A stretch of DNA of 64,000 bases from Galeruca laticollis (taxonomy: Eukaryota; Arthropoda; Insecta; Coleoptera; Chrysomelidae). Shown one piece after another: positions 21,413 to 30,948 of this stretch (its first letter is position 1; the number at the start of each line of letters is the position of its first letter). Where the stretch lies: NCBI GenBank assembly GCA_963921935.1, contig OY998184.1, positions 89,874,364-89,938,363 of the forward strand, given 5' to 3'. The notes under the pieces were generated by a model. The model made no database searches. It saw only the letters and a list, made by a program, of their open reading frames with translations, and was not told where the DNA came from. The translations under genes and the position numbers were made by a program.

Positions 21413-23950
21413 TTATTGAATTAAAGTAATAAGGGTGGTGTTGTCAGGAGCAACATAGTTATTTCCCACCACTTGATGTGCAAAATTAGTATCTAAGGAC
21501 AACAAAAATGAGTAGATCTCACTTAAGTGATCAATATCAGTTTTCCTGTTAATTACATTATTGTTTTGTGAAATAAAAGCCATTTCCAAGAATGATCTTT
21601 TCGTTTTGTTAGACTCAGTCGCTAACACCTTCACAGCCTCATAATTCATCTGATGATCAAGAGAATTTACATGAAAAGCTAACGCGCACCTCTCTGGGTG
21701 TAATCTAGCATCACTCTTATGTGAAACTATACGGCTAGATAGAGATCTTAAAGTCTGTCCGATATATTGTTTATCACAATCTCTGCAAGGAATACTGTAC
21801 ACCACGTTAGTAATTGAAGTCAAGGGGTCTTTATCTTTAACTCTAGAGTAAATCGATCTGATTGAAAGAACAGTTTTATTAGCAATTTTAAAATCACCAC
21901 ATGAACGGAGCAATTTGGCAAGTCTCGGAGTTATGTCCCTCATATATGGCAAAGTAGCGAAAACCGGTCGAGAAGGGGACACATCAGTTCCAACATCCGT
22001 CTGGGCTAAGTTAGGATGGCTATCTTCATGCAACAAATCCACAGCATTAGATGTGCTGAATAATATCTTATTCAATAAAGGTCTTGGATAAGAGTTATCC
22101 AAGAAAAGGTTAAGTAAAATATTAAGATTTTTATTATGAAAAACATTATTTGAAATTCTGAGTACTCTCTGCTTCATTTGTTTAACCAAATTCACTTTCA
22201 TGGAATGTTTGTGGTAGGAGTGATAATTAAGATATCTACCAGAGCTGCATGGCTTCCTGTACCAATCTATAATAATTATATTGTTGTTACGAATAAATTT
22301 TGTATCTAAGAAAGGTACGGAATTCTCGAAGTCTTCCATTTCGATTGTGAATTGGATATTAGGATCAAAGCTATTAAATGTATCCAGAAGTTCATCAAGG
22401 CCTTCTCGAGGAAGTGCCAAAATAATGTCATCAACATACTTTTTTATAAAAAAAGGAGTAAAAGAAAGAACAGGTATGACTGTATCCAGAACATCGTCCA
22501 TGACATATGCTGCTAAGATAGGAGAAATTGACGCTCCCATTGGAGTACCAAAAGTTTGTTTGTAAATTTTGTTATTAAAGGAAAAATAAGTACTATCAAA
22601 AAGAAAAACTATTAATTCAAGAAAAGCTTCCTTCGGGATGGAGCAATGGACACCGATACGATCCCAACCCTTATCGATAGCTCTCAAACAAGCATCAAGA
22701 TAAACATTACTGAACAACGAGACCACATCCAAACTGGCCAGAACATAATTTTCTGGAATTTCTAAGTTATTAAACTTTTCAGAGACTTCAAAAGAGTCTT
22801 TGATAAAATACAAATTTTCATAATCATACGCTTTCGTCAGTATTTCTGTGCAGAACTGTGCAATATTTTCTGTGGGGGCTCCTATGGAAGCCACTATCGG
22901 TCTTACAGAGAGAACTGGTTTATGAATTTTCGGAAGAGAATAAAATTTAGGAGGGACACCATGGTAGCTCATGAGTTTTTTCTTAACTGTTATGTCAATG
23001 TAATGTTTATTACATAAAGATTTAATTAGGTTGTTACCCTTTCTTTGAATAGAGGAAGTAGGGTCACTAGATAGTTCTACATAGGAACTGTTATTTAAAA
23101 CAATATCATTAGATAATTCAATATATTGATGTCTGTCCATAATGACAGTAACATTGCCCTTATCGGATTGAGTAAGAATCAAATGAGGGTTCGCCTTTAA
23201 GAAGGCTTTAGATTTAAGTAAAAGGTTATGAAAGAAAGAATTATTATGTGGTTGTTTTATGTAATTAGTAATAATATTAGTGGCTCTAGCTACCGTGATG
23301 TTTCTCATTTTCGAGTCTGTGATTGTGGAAGTGAGATAGTCTACATCTGATAAAATTGATTTAATTGAAATATCCTTCAAAATGACTGGTTCTACACTAA
23401 ACTTTGGGCCCAAAGCTAAAAACTGTGAAATATCATCAGGTATAGTGGTATTAGAAATATTTCTCACCCAACCCTCTTTTGATTTTAACAATAATTTAAA
23501 TTGATCACCTTGTAATTTATTAAGTTTATGTATATTATTATATTTAATCTTATGAAAAAGTTTATTATAAGTAACCTGCTGTTTACTTGCAAAGTTTTGA
23601 AAGTGAAATTCACTAGATAAAGAAACTATTGTCCTTTTCAAAGATGACAAAGTTGATTCTAATTTACTAATCAGTGAATGGTTATTAGAAATTTCAATAT
23701 TAAGAAGCTTTATCCCTAACCTGTAATCAATCCCTGTTTTCTTGTGAATGTCCTGTCTCATCAGGAGGTCGTCAATTGGTCTAATAGCCGCAGTTATATG
23801 ATTGGGTAAAATCCCTGATTTCCTACATTTCAATAAAAATTGTTTCCTGTTGTATTCACGGGCAAGTTTCATTTTGGTTTTAGACCATGCTTTATATTTT
23901 TGAACAGCTGTTTCTCCGTAGTTTATGTAGATGTTACGATAAAACCCCAT
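21413..23950 (-). CDS. Penelope-like RT with C-terminal GIY-YIG endonuclease, 845 aa
   Basis: Single uninterrupted minus-strand ORF; start chosen at the first ATG, just inside the upstream long repeat. Residues 1-260 are the Lys/Asn-rich N-terminal region. RT motifs in order: LTQSDKGNVTVIMDR (about 270), KFYSLPKIHKP with VRPIVASIGAPTE (about 350), VLASLDVVSLFSNV (motif A), FGTPMGASISPILAAYVMDD (motif B), FIKKYVDDIILALP (motif C, YVDD), then IQFTIEMED, VPFLDTKF and DWYRKP with GRYLNYHSYH (motif E region). Residues about 700-800 form GIY-YIG: VVYSIPCRDCDKQYIGQTLR with the paired Cys typical of this class, then SHKSDARLHPERCA and a conserved Glu (FLEMAFI). Length and order fit a full-length Penelope protein, which reverse-transcribes and nicks target DNA. 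No inactivating change seen. Confidence 0.92.
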   Translation of the reverse strand: MGFYRNIYINYGETAVQKYKAWSKTKMKLAREYNRKQFLLKCRKSGILPNHITAAIRPIDDLLMRQDIHKKTGIDYRLGIKLLNIEISNNHSLISKLESTLSSLKRTIVSLSSEFHFQNFASKQQVTYNKLFHKIKYNNIHKLNKLQGDQFKLLLKSKEGWVRNISNTTIPDDISQFLALGPKFSVEPVILKDISIKSILSDVDYLTSTITDSKMRNITVARATNIITNYIKQPHNNSFFHNLLLKSKAFLKANPHLILTQSDKGNVTVIMDRHQYIELSNDIVLNNSSYVELSSDPTSSIQRKGNNLIKSLCNKHYIDITVKKKLMSYHGVPPKFYSLPKIHKPVLSVRPIVASIGAPTENIAQFCTEILTKAYDYENLYFIKDSFEVSEKFNNLEIPENYVLASLDVVSLFSNVYLDACLRAIDKGWDRIGVHCSIPKEAFLELIVFLFDSTYFSFNNKIYKQTFGTPMGASISPILAAYVMDDVLDTVIPVLSFTPFFIKKYVDDIILALPREGLDELLDTFNSFDPNIQFTIEMEDFENSVPFLDTKFIRNNNIIIIDWYRKPCSSGRYLNYHSYHKHSMKVNLVKQMKQRVLRISNNVFHNKNLNILLNLFLDNSYPRPLLNKILFSTSNAVDLLHEDSHPNLAQTDVGTDVSPSRPVFATLPYMRDITPRLAKLLRSCGDFKIANKTVLSIRSIYSRVKDKDPLTSITNVVYSIPCRDCDKQYIGQTLRSLSSRIVSHKSDARLHPERCALAFHVNSLDHQMNYEAVKVLATESNKTKRSFLEMAFISQNNNVINRKTDIDHLSEIYSFLLSLDTNFAHQVVGNNYVAPDNTTLITLIQ

Positions 23951-23961
23951 GTCTGTAAGTA

Positions 23962-24741
23962 GAAGAAAGATAGTCTTTGCTGACTAGTTAGGAATAAAAC
24001 TAGTGAATATTGGGGATTGCAGCAAAAAATTGGAAAAGATATACTCTTAGCGGAAAATGTCCAAGCTTTCGAGGATGTTTGTCCTCATCATCAGGGAAAC
24101 TAGAATGAAAAAACAACAGTTAAATACTGTGGTCAAAGAGAATAATTAAAAATGAAAATTCACAACCACGTGTGTACTTACCTCCGAAGTGAGGTTAGAT
24201 TCCATAAAGATGTAAAATCGTAAACTACAAGTCGTAAATTGTGGAATATTTAAGTAGGAATTGAACCAACGGCCTAATCAATCGTGTCATAGCAACAATT
24301 GTAATTGTCGCAGCATTTTATAAAATAAAACCATTGATTACATCTTCATGTGTCACCATACTAAACGCCGGCGAGGAAATGATATATTTTGCCTCCAAAA
24401 GGGAAGTGGCAAGAGACAACCAGTGTTACCAACGTTAACAATGAGCTGTGGGACAATGCCACTATTTTCGTAATGGCAGCTGTAGGGCTAACAATTGGTG
24501 TAATGAGAAGATGTAATATTGTTGAAAAGAGGAAGAGAGAAAGAAAATGTGAGACAGAGCTAGGAGAACGCTCTCATTATTATTATGTTTAGAGTGCGTA
24601 GAGAACATCACTTCGTTTGGACTAACACAAAGGAAGAAAAGAGAAGACAACAGAAAAGAATATTAATATGTAATAATAAATATAGTAATTAAGTAATTCA
24701 ACAGTTCTCCAATCTGAATGTATCTACCAACACCAATACAC
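23962..24741 (-). repeat. Penelope A pseudo-LTR, upstream copy
   Basis: Direct-repeat partner of 20551-21330. In element orientation it precedes the ORF and is expected to hold the promoter. Its outer end passes into the inverted terminal piece at CACGTGGTTG (24741). Confidence 0.9.
24048..24094 (-). ncRNA. Hammerhead-like motif in Penelope A upstream repeat
   Basis: Same motif as 20637-20683, shifted by the 3411-bp repeat offset. Two copies in the same orientation flank the ORF and could in principle cut a transcript at both ends. Confidence 0.45.
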
Positions 24742-24912
24742 ACGTGGTTGTGAATTTTCATTTTTAATTATTCTCTTTGACCACAGTATTTAACTGTTGT
24801 TTTTTCATTCTAGTTTCCCTGATGATGAGGACAAACATCCTCGAAAGCTTGGACATTTTCCGCTAAGAGTATATCTTTTCCAATTTTTTGCTGCAATCCC
24901 CAATATTCACTA

Positions 24913-24916
<4 letters not shown>
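24740..24916 (+). repeat. Penelope A inverted terminal piece
   Basis: About 177 bp that are the reverse complement of 20585-20764, including a plus-strand copy of the hammerhead-like motif (CTGATGATGAGGA...GAAAGC at 24819-24865). Inverted partial copies at one end are typical of Penelope insertions. Confidence 0.88.

Positions 24917-24960
<44 letters not shown>
24917..24960. repeat. (TA)n microsatellite, right border of Penelope A
   Basis: About 44 bp of TA, matching the tract at the other border. Confidence 0.88.
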
Positions 24961-24961
<1 letters not shown>

Positions 24962-25879
24962 TAAAGTATATCCTAAAAACTAAACAGTATGTTCAGAACT
25001 TAAATTAGCAAAATCTGCTTTATAATTTTCCGGAAAATTCCATTTTAATAAATTCTTCTTAATTTTAATTTTCCACCTGAACTCATTTTTTTCTCGTACA
25101 ACTGACAACTTTTTGGGGGTCCTTGTATCAAAAAAATCGTCCATACCAAATTTCACTTCATCGGAATTCGGAATAAAAAAATGTTCTTAGATTTTTTTCA
25201 ATTTTTTCGAAAAGTTTCCAGTTTTCTTAATCGATTCAAAGCAAAATCATTTATGATTTGCTCTTTGCTACTCTGTCGAAAGTTATGAAGATATTTTCAA
25301 CTTAATCTGTATATTAAACGATTGTATCTCAAATCTTCTGATGCATTCAAACATTTTCTTTTTTACGAACCGTGTAATGGGGGATAAGGGAATTATCTAC
25401 TTGCAATTGCAGGTAAGACGTGCAGGAGAAATGAAAGCAAAACATAATATAATAGCGGAAATTTCACCAACACTCATTTTACCGCACGGCGCCCAACCGG
25501 ATACGGTATTGACTCACCCTCGTTCACCCCACTCCCTCTTTCCACCGTGTTCGTTTCCTCCTGCAAACCTGCGCATAATCCTCAAAGATTCACCGATTAA
25601 TATTAAATTGAATGCACCTAATGGAGCTTGTGATGTTTTATACAGTGAAGTCATGAAATTTAGTATTTTCAAATCTATATAAAAATGATCCAATTATTCT
25701 ATTTGTGTGCAACACACTGTATATACTGTGAGATCCTACGCAAATATGAATACCTGAAACAGGCACATTTTTGTCTACGCTACGGATTTGTGACGGAAAG
25801 TTGGCAACGAAATTCGCAGCCGAATCCGTAGAGAACGTCACATCAAACCAAATATAACCGCATCATATGTGACATATTT
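24961..25879. other. No gene recognised
   Basis: The 113-codon plus-strand open frame (25341-25682) spans a GC-richer patch (25480-25600) but has no family motif. Nothing else seen. Confidence 0.3.
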
Positions 25880-26276
25880 TCAATACCTAGACATTGTTAA
25901 AAAGAAAAATCAAACAATACTTATTACTTCATCATCGGATGAAGAAGAAGCACTTGTGTTGCTTGCACTGGAAGAAGAAGACTATGTAAGTTAAGAATAT
26001 TATTGTCATACAAATATAAGTGTGTTGACCTATTATGTACCCAATCTTAGAAAGAAAAGAAAATGGGTTAACGAGATGAATCAAGAAAGACGACAATTTG
26101 GGGAGTTTCATATATTAATGTCGCAATGATGAGAAACGATTTTATATTTATTTTAGAATGACCATAGACTGTTTCGATGACCTTTTACATGGTATAGCGA
26201 ATGCTATTCGAAAATTAGATACAAATTATCGAGAAGCTATTGGGCCCGAAGAACGATTAGCCATAACGTTAAGGTA
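25880..26276 (+). pseudogene. PIF/Harbinger transposase 5' part, copy 1
   Basis: Acidic N-terminal stretch (SSSDEEEALVLLALEEED, about 25930-25985), then RKKRKWVNEMNQERRQFGEF, and after a gap MTIDCFDDLLHGIANAIRKL and DTNYREAIGPEERLAITLR. This is the conserved N-terminal region of Harbinger transposases, just before the DDE core. The reading stops at a GTAATA that may be a splice donor. The catalytic part is not found downstream. Frames change twice. Confidence 0.72.
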
Positions 26277-26499
26277 ATAGAATAGCATCGAACATTTGTT
26301 ATTTGAAAAATAGTCATATGAATAGAAAAATAGAGCCTTTTATCAGTAAAACTTACAGTCATAAGTATTTAGTAAATGTATTTATTAACTATATAAGAGG
26401 GTTCAAATCTAACATCGGTTAGTGCAATATCGTTGTTTTCTGAAGTTTTGTAGGTTTGTAGTTGTCTGGGAAATGCAGCCACGTTTGGAGAACCTAGGG

Positions 26500-26960
26500 A
26501 TGCAACTTAAATACTCTCTACAGAAGAGATGTTGGGATAAGTATCTGTATTTGCTGGTCTAGAATGGCTATGTAACTTTTCTCCAAATGAAGAATCTCCA
26601 TGCTGACTTGCGCAATTTTCATTTTGGCCTCAATTTGTCTTCTAGGAGAAAAAGTTTTTATCGCACTTGCGTGAGCCAAAAAAACTCTCTCCTCCCAAAA
26701 AAAGGTCAGTTGCATCATACGCGGTTTTTTTGTGTTCAAAGGGTTGAATCTGACTGATATCAGTATCCGACGTTTGAGAAGTAACTGACTGCGATACTTG
26801 GCTCTGGATCGGAAGTTTCTACGCTTTCGGCGGGATCCATATTTGTCATTGTGGTAAATTCTTGTGAATAGACATCGTCGACATTAGATGCAGTTTTAAC
26901 AAATTTTAAAAATGGTTTCAAAGATTTCATGTGATCTGCCCATATCCATTTTTAAACGGT
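26500..26960 (-). pseudogene. Harbinger-associated MADF/BESS-type protein remnant, copy 1
   Basis: The minus strand reads HMKSLKPFLKFVK and DDVYSQEFTTMTNMDPAES, then RVFLAHASAIKTFSPRRQIE with AKMKIAQVSMEI, a BESS-like motif (F-L-x5-F-x3-R-x4-K-x2-I). Harbinger elements encode such a DNA-binding partner that helps the transposase. The convergent arrangement behind the N-terminal transposase exon repeats in copy 2 (33.7-35.2 kb). One stop at about 26755. Confidence 0.55.
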
Positions 26961-27113
26961 TTTATTTAGCTCACCCCGTTTGTTTTATTCTTGGGTCAAA
27001 TTTAGTAATTCAAATTTCACCCTCTTCCTGTCAACCGATTAATCTGAAATTTTGTATACACTTTGGATTTTGGTGACAATACAATTATGTTTATTCATTA
27101 TCATTATAAATTC

Positions 27114-27510
27114 AAGATGGCCGCCGCTACAAAATGGCGGATAATTTATGTTTTATCAATCCCATCAATATGGGTATCAAATGAAAGGGCTCAACAAGCA
27201 GAATACAATATACTATAAAAAATTGAAATCCAAAATGGCGGCCGCTACAAAATGGCGGATAACGTAGATTTTATCAATCCCATCAACATGGGTATCAAAT
27301 GAAAGGGCTCAACAAGCAGAATACAATATACTATAAAAATTGAAATCCAAGATGGCGGCCGCTACAAAATGGCGGATAACGTAGGTTTTATCAATCCCAT
27401 CAATATGGGTATCAAATGAAAGTGCTCAACCAGTAGAATACTATATACTATATAAAATTAAAATCCAAGATAACGGCCTCTACAAAATGGCGGATAACGT
27501 AGGTTACTTA
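27114..27510 (+). repeat. Minisatellite, about 118-bp units
   Basis: Three full units and a partial one start at 27114, 27233, 27349 and 27467. Each begins AAGATGGCGGCCGCTACAAA (or a variant) and contains GGGTATCAAATGAAAG. The array runs straight into a Helitron-type helicase scrap, so it may be the minisatellite of that element. Confidence 0.85.
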
Positions 27511-27665
27511 GGTGCGAAACTGTTTGAAGAAGGTCAAGCCTACGTGGCTCTTAGTAGAGTAAGATCTATGTAGGGACTACGTATAGAGGAGTTGGACTGC
27601 AATAAACTAACGGGCAAGAAACCTTGCAGTAATGAAGCACTAAATGAATTAAACAGAATGCGAAA
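27505..27665 (+). pseudogene. Helitron PIF1-like helicase C-terminal fragment
   Basis: GAKLFEEGQAYVALSRVRSM is the hallmark end of PIF1-family helicases (G-Q-x-Y-V-A-L-S-R). After a TAG it continues GLRIEELDCNKLTGKKPCSN and NELNRMR, the usual tail in Helitron Rep/helicase proteins. Only about 53 codons remain. Confidence 0.75.
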
Positions 27666-28061
27666 TAAAACCAAAAAATAATAAAAATAGGTCAAAAAAC
27701 TTTTTAAGTTAAACGGTTTTATGTTAAACATACATTGCAATGTTTAAGATAAATATACTAAAAAACAAAAAATAATAAAATAGATACAGTCGTGGGAATT
27801 ATAAACATATGCATAGACTAGACTAAAATAAAACCGTGGGGGCACGTCAATTGTCTACAAATTATCGACTTAATGTGCGATAGAAGAATCTTTTAATTCG
27901 TCGTTAGGCAGTTGGCCCGCAGACGGTGAGGAAATTACTTACTATTTTCTTGCTCATGGAAATTCCAATAGTTATACACTCCATGTAAATAAAAGATATG
28001 GGATACCTTCGAACCAATTCAATAATTGGTTCCGTTTTTATTTATTTTTTGTTCATAATTA
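27666..28061. other. No gene recognised
   Basis: AT-rich spacer between the Helitron scrap and the 3' end of the hAT pseudogene. Confidence 0.35.
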
Positions 28062-29070
28062 CTACGAATGCGATAAAAACCGTTGAGAGGCGTTTTTGAA
28101 CAGTGATTCCATACTTGTATCTGACGATATTTCTAAAAGAGATTCATATATCTCGTTTGACATACTTTCGGACTTTTGCAAGTTGGGTAAAAAATGATTA
28201 TAAATCCACGAATTCAGTTTCTTTTTTGTTTTCTGTTCGTCGGAAAAATACTTCTCAAAAGATAAGCGCATCGAAGTCGTTATCAGTCGTTATCGCTTAC
28301 AAACTCACTGAGTGACGTAAAGCTTTCTACTTTTCTCTTACCAATGCAAATAATCCAAAAATCTAATTTTATTTTTAAGGTAGTTTTTTTGTTACAGGCC
28401 TGGCACACTGTTGTCAGTTTAACTTGCAATGATAAATTTAATTTGAAAGATATCCGCCATAAAAGATAGTCGGAACAACCAAGTTTTATCATAAAAACGA
28501 TCATTCAAATTAAAAGAAGTATCTGATTGAACCATTTGTAACTCGGTTCTAAGTTCAAACAGCGTTGCTAAAGTTTTACCCCGAGACAGCCATCGCACTT
28601 CTGTATGGATCAGCTGTTTTATGTTTTCTGCTATAATAGGTGCGTTCTTTTCGACTGGGATCTTAAATCACTTCAGTTAAGGTGATCTGAGATAAAGTGA
28701 TGTGAGTAAGCACCAAAAAGAACGATTTATCAATTGAAGCGCGCGATCTGTCGATGTATACGTGAATAAGAAACAAAATATATAAATATAACCTATCTCG
28801 ATATAATCGATATCTCTGATAACCACGCTTGATTTTGTTATTGCCATAATCTACACCTAATAATGAGAATAATAGGGATTGTAGTGATCGTGATTTGATA
28901 AAATCAATTATTTTTACCGCTTCATCTATAACTAATTTTAAATTTGACGTCATTTGCTTCATCGCAAGTGCTTGTCTATGCAGTATACAATGGCTGGAAC
29001 TACAATTAGGCGCTTTGTTAGTGACACTGCTCCTACTGTTTTACCCATCATCGCCTTGGCCCCATCTGTA
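28062..29070 (-). pseudogene. hAT transposase (ZBED5-like), 3' part
   Basis: Minus strand, in order: TDGAKAMMGKTVGAVSLTKR, AMKQMTSNLKLVIDEAVKII with FIKSRSLQSLLFSLL, a roughly 200-bp insertion with a local inverted repeat (GCGTTCTTTT at about 28641; AAAAGAACG at about 28714), HTEVRWLSRGKTLATLFELR, FMADIFQI, LSLQVKLTTVCQACNK, and SWIYNHFLPNL with ISSDTSMESLFKN. These are the landmarks of ZBED5-type hAT proteins. Several stops. The 5' continuation is at 33431-33660, beyond two nested insertions. Confidence 0.82.
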
Positions 29071-29470
29071 CAGGGTTTTTTCATTATATATGGACCCTTC
29101 TATATCACACTTATTATTTGATGCAGGTAACAATGTTTCAAATAAGAGTTAAAGGGTTATTAATGTAGTTTTTAAAATTCAACAAAAATATTATACAGAA
29201 TGTCCCAGAAAAGAGGGTCAGAGCCAAAGTGTTCTTTCTTAAATGGGACACCCTATATATTTTTATATTTTCAAACTGTTCACTTTAATCCGAATTCAGC
29301 AATATATAATTGTTATAGTCTAACCTTAACAGTTCAGAAAATATATTCATTTAAAAATCGTTATCTGTGGGATGAAAACCAACTATAAACAACGGGCAAT
29401 GAAAGCATTGTCATATTTGACAAGGAGTTATTTACACCATTATAAAACATTGTATTTGATAGTTTGGAAA

Positions 29471-30603
29471 ATGCGGCATACAGATGATGAAAAGATAGAA
29501 ATATTTTCTCTATTTGTAAAAAATAATAATAACAAATTAGATGCAAGGAGAGAATTTATGGAATTATATCCAAATCGGCATGCGCCTAGAAAAAAATACG
29601 TTTAACAGAATATACCAGCATGTAATGACAACTAAGAACTTTTCTAGGATAAAACGAACGTCTGTAATTGATGAGGAGGATGATTTAGATACACTTCTGC
29701 ATTTTGAAGGTAAAAAAATATATATTTCTTTGGATTTTATGGTAGTTGAATAAGAAGGAATATTTTTTGCGCTACTACTTTTTTGCAGAAAACTCTGAAG
29801 ACTCGTTAGTAACCAGCTCCAATGTATTACAAAAACATCCTATGAAAATTTTTAGGACTCTGAAAAGACACAATTATAAACCATATAAGATACTTCTCAT
29901 GCAGGCTCTGACTGAATTACACAAACGGAAACGGTTAATATTTTGTCAGGAAATGCTTCGTCGCTTGAATGAATCTCCAGATATCCTTCAGAAAATCTGT
30001 TGGACAGATGAATCCAGTTTTTCTACAGCTGGCGTGTTTAATAGAAAAAATAGACGTTCATGGGAAAATAAAAATCATAGGCAGCGGAAAGTGCAACAAA
30101 TAAAGAAATCTGGACGCAAATCAATTAAAGTTTGGTGTGAAATATTCCAGAATAAAGTCGTTGGGCCAATATTTTTCAATTATAAAGTAACAGGAAGAAC
30201 TTACCTAAACTGCATAATACCCAAAATAAGTGAAATACTAGAAAATGAATTTACAGCTGACCAATTAAATACTATGATCTGGCACCAAGATGGGGCATCA
30301 CCCCATAATGTATTAGAGGTGAGAGAACATCTCAACAATCAGTTTCCAGAGTGGATCGGAAATAATGGGCCTCCTAATAGCCCCGACCTAACTCCCTTAG
30401 ATTCTTTTTTGTGGGGGATGCTGAAATATATAGTTAACTTTGGCGAAAATAACAATCTTGAGATAATTCAGGAAAAGATTCAAGGCGAAATTAATAACTT
30501 AAATAATCATGCTGATATTATTTCTAAATGTTTAGAGAATTTACGCCGAAGATACCAACTATGCATTGGCAATATGAGGGGTCATTGTGAAGAATATTTA
30601 TAG
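29471..30603 (+). pseudogene. DUF4817/DDE_3-type transposase, nearly intact
   Basis: Exon 1 (to 29709) encodes the N-terminal helix-turn-helix region: MRHTDDEKIEIFSLFVKN, ARREFMELYPNRHAPRKK, then after a shift in an A-run, TFNRIYQHV. This is the DUF4817 pattern of insect IS630-like transposases. A short intron with GTAAAA donor and TTTTTTGCAG acceptor (29710-29788) joins frames exactly. Exon 2 (29789-30603) is open for 271 codons: ICWTDESSF (first Asp), GPIFFNYKVTGRTYL, IWHQDGASPHN (second Asp) and NSPDLTPLDSFLWGMLK (third Asp). I count 36 residues between the second Asp and the Asp of PLD. Only the A-run frameshift near 29595 is clearly disabling. Confidence 0.8.
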
Positions 30604-30948
30604 TTTCATTTAGGCTTACTTACTTTGAGATTACTTTATTTTGTAAATAAATTTACTGAATTCCAATCGATTGATTACTACATCTTACTGTGTGGTATAT
30701 ATTTTCTGAACTGTTGAGGTTAGACTATAACAATTATATATTGTTGAATTCGGATTGAAGTGAACAGTTTAAAAATATATAGGGTGTCCCATTTAAGAAA
30801 GAACACTTTGGCTCTGACCCTCTTTTTTGGGACAATCTGTATAATATTTTTGTTGGATTTTAAAAACTAATTTAATAACCATTCAACTCTTATTTGAGAC
30901 ATTTTTAATTGTAACAAATAATAAGTGAGATATGGAAAAGTCTATATA

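Larger units (their letters stand above)
20551..24916 (-). mobile_element. Penelope-like element family A, apparently intact
   Basis: On the minus strand the order is: inverted terminal piece (24740-24916), upstream long repeat (23962-24741), 845-codon ORF (23950-21413), and downstream long repeat (20551-21330) in the same orientation. This is the canonical Penelope layout of pseudo-LTRs plus an inverted partial copy. TA microsatellites border both ends, suggesting insertion into a (TA)n tract. The two long repeats are almost identical; I noticed one difference (GTTGAATAC versus GTTAAATAC) in the stretches compared. The ORF has no stops. Both point to recent insertion. Confidence 0.88.

Noticed and set aside
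27114..27510. Considered as a CRISPR-like array
   Set aside because: Units are contiguous 118-bp tandem copies without unique spacers, in a eukaryotic transposon context.
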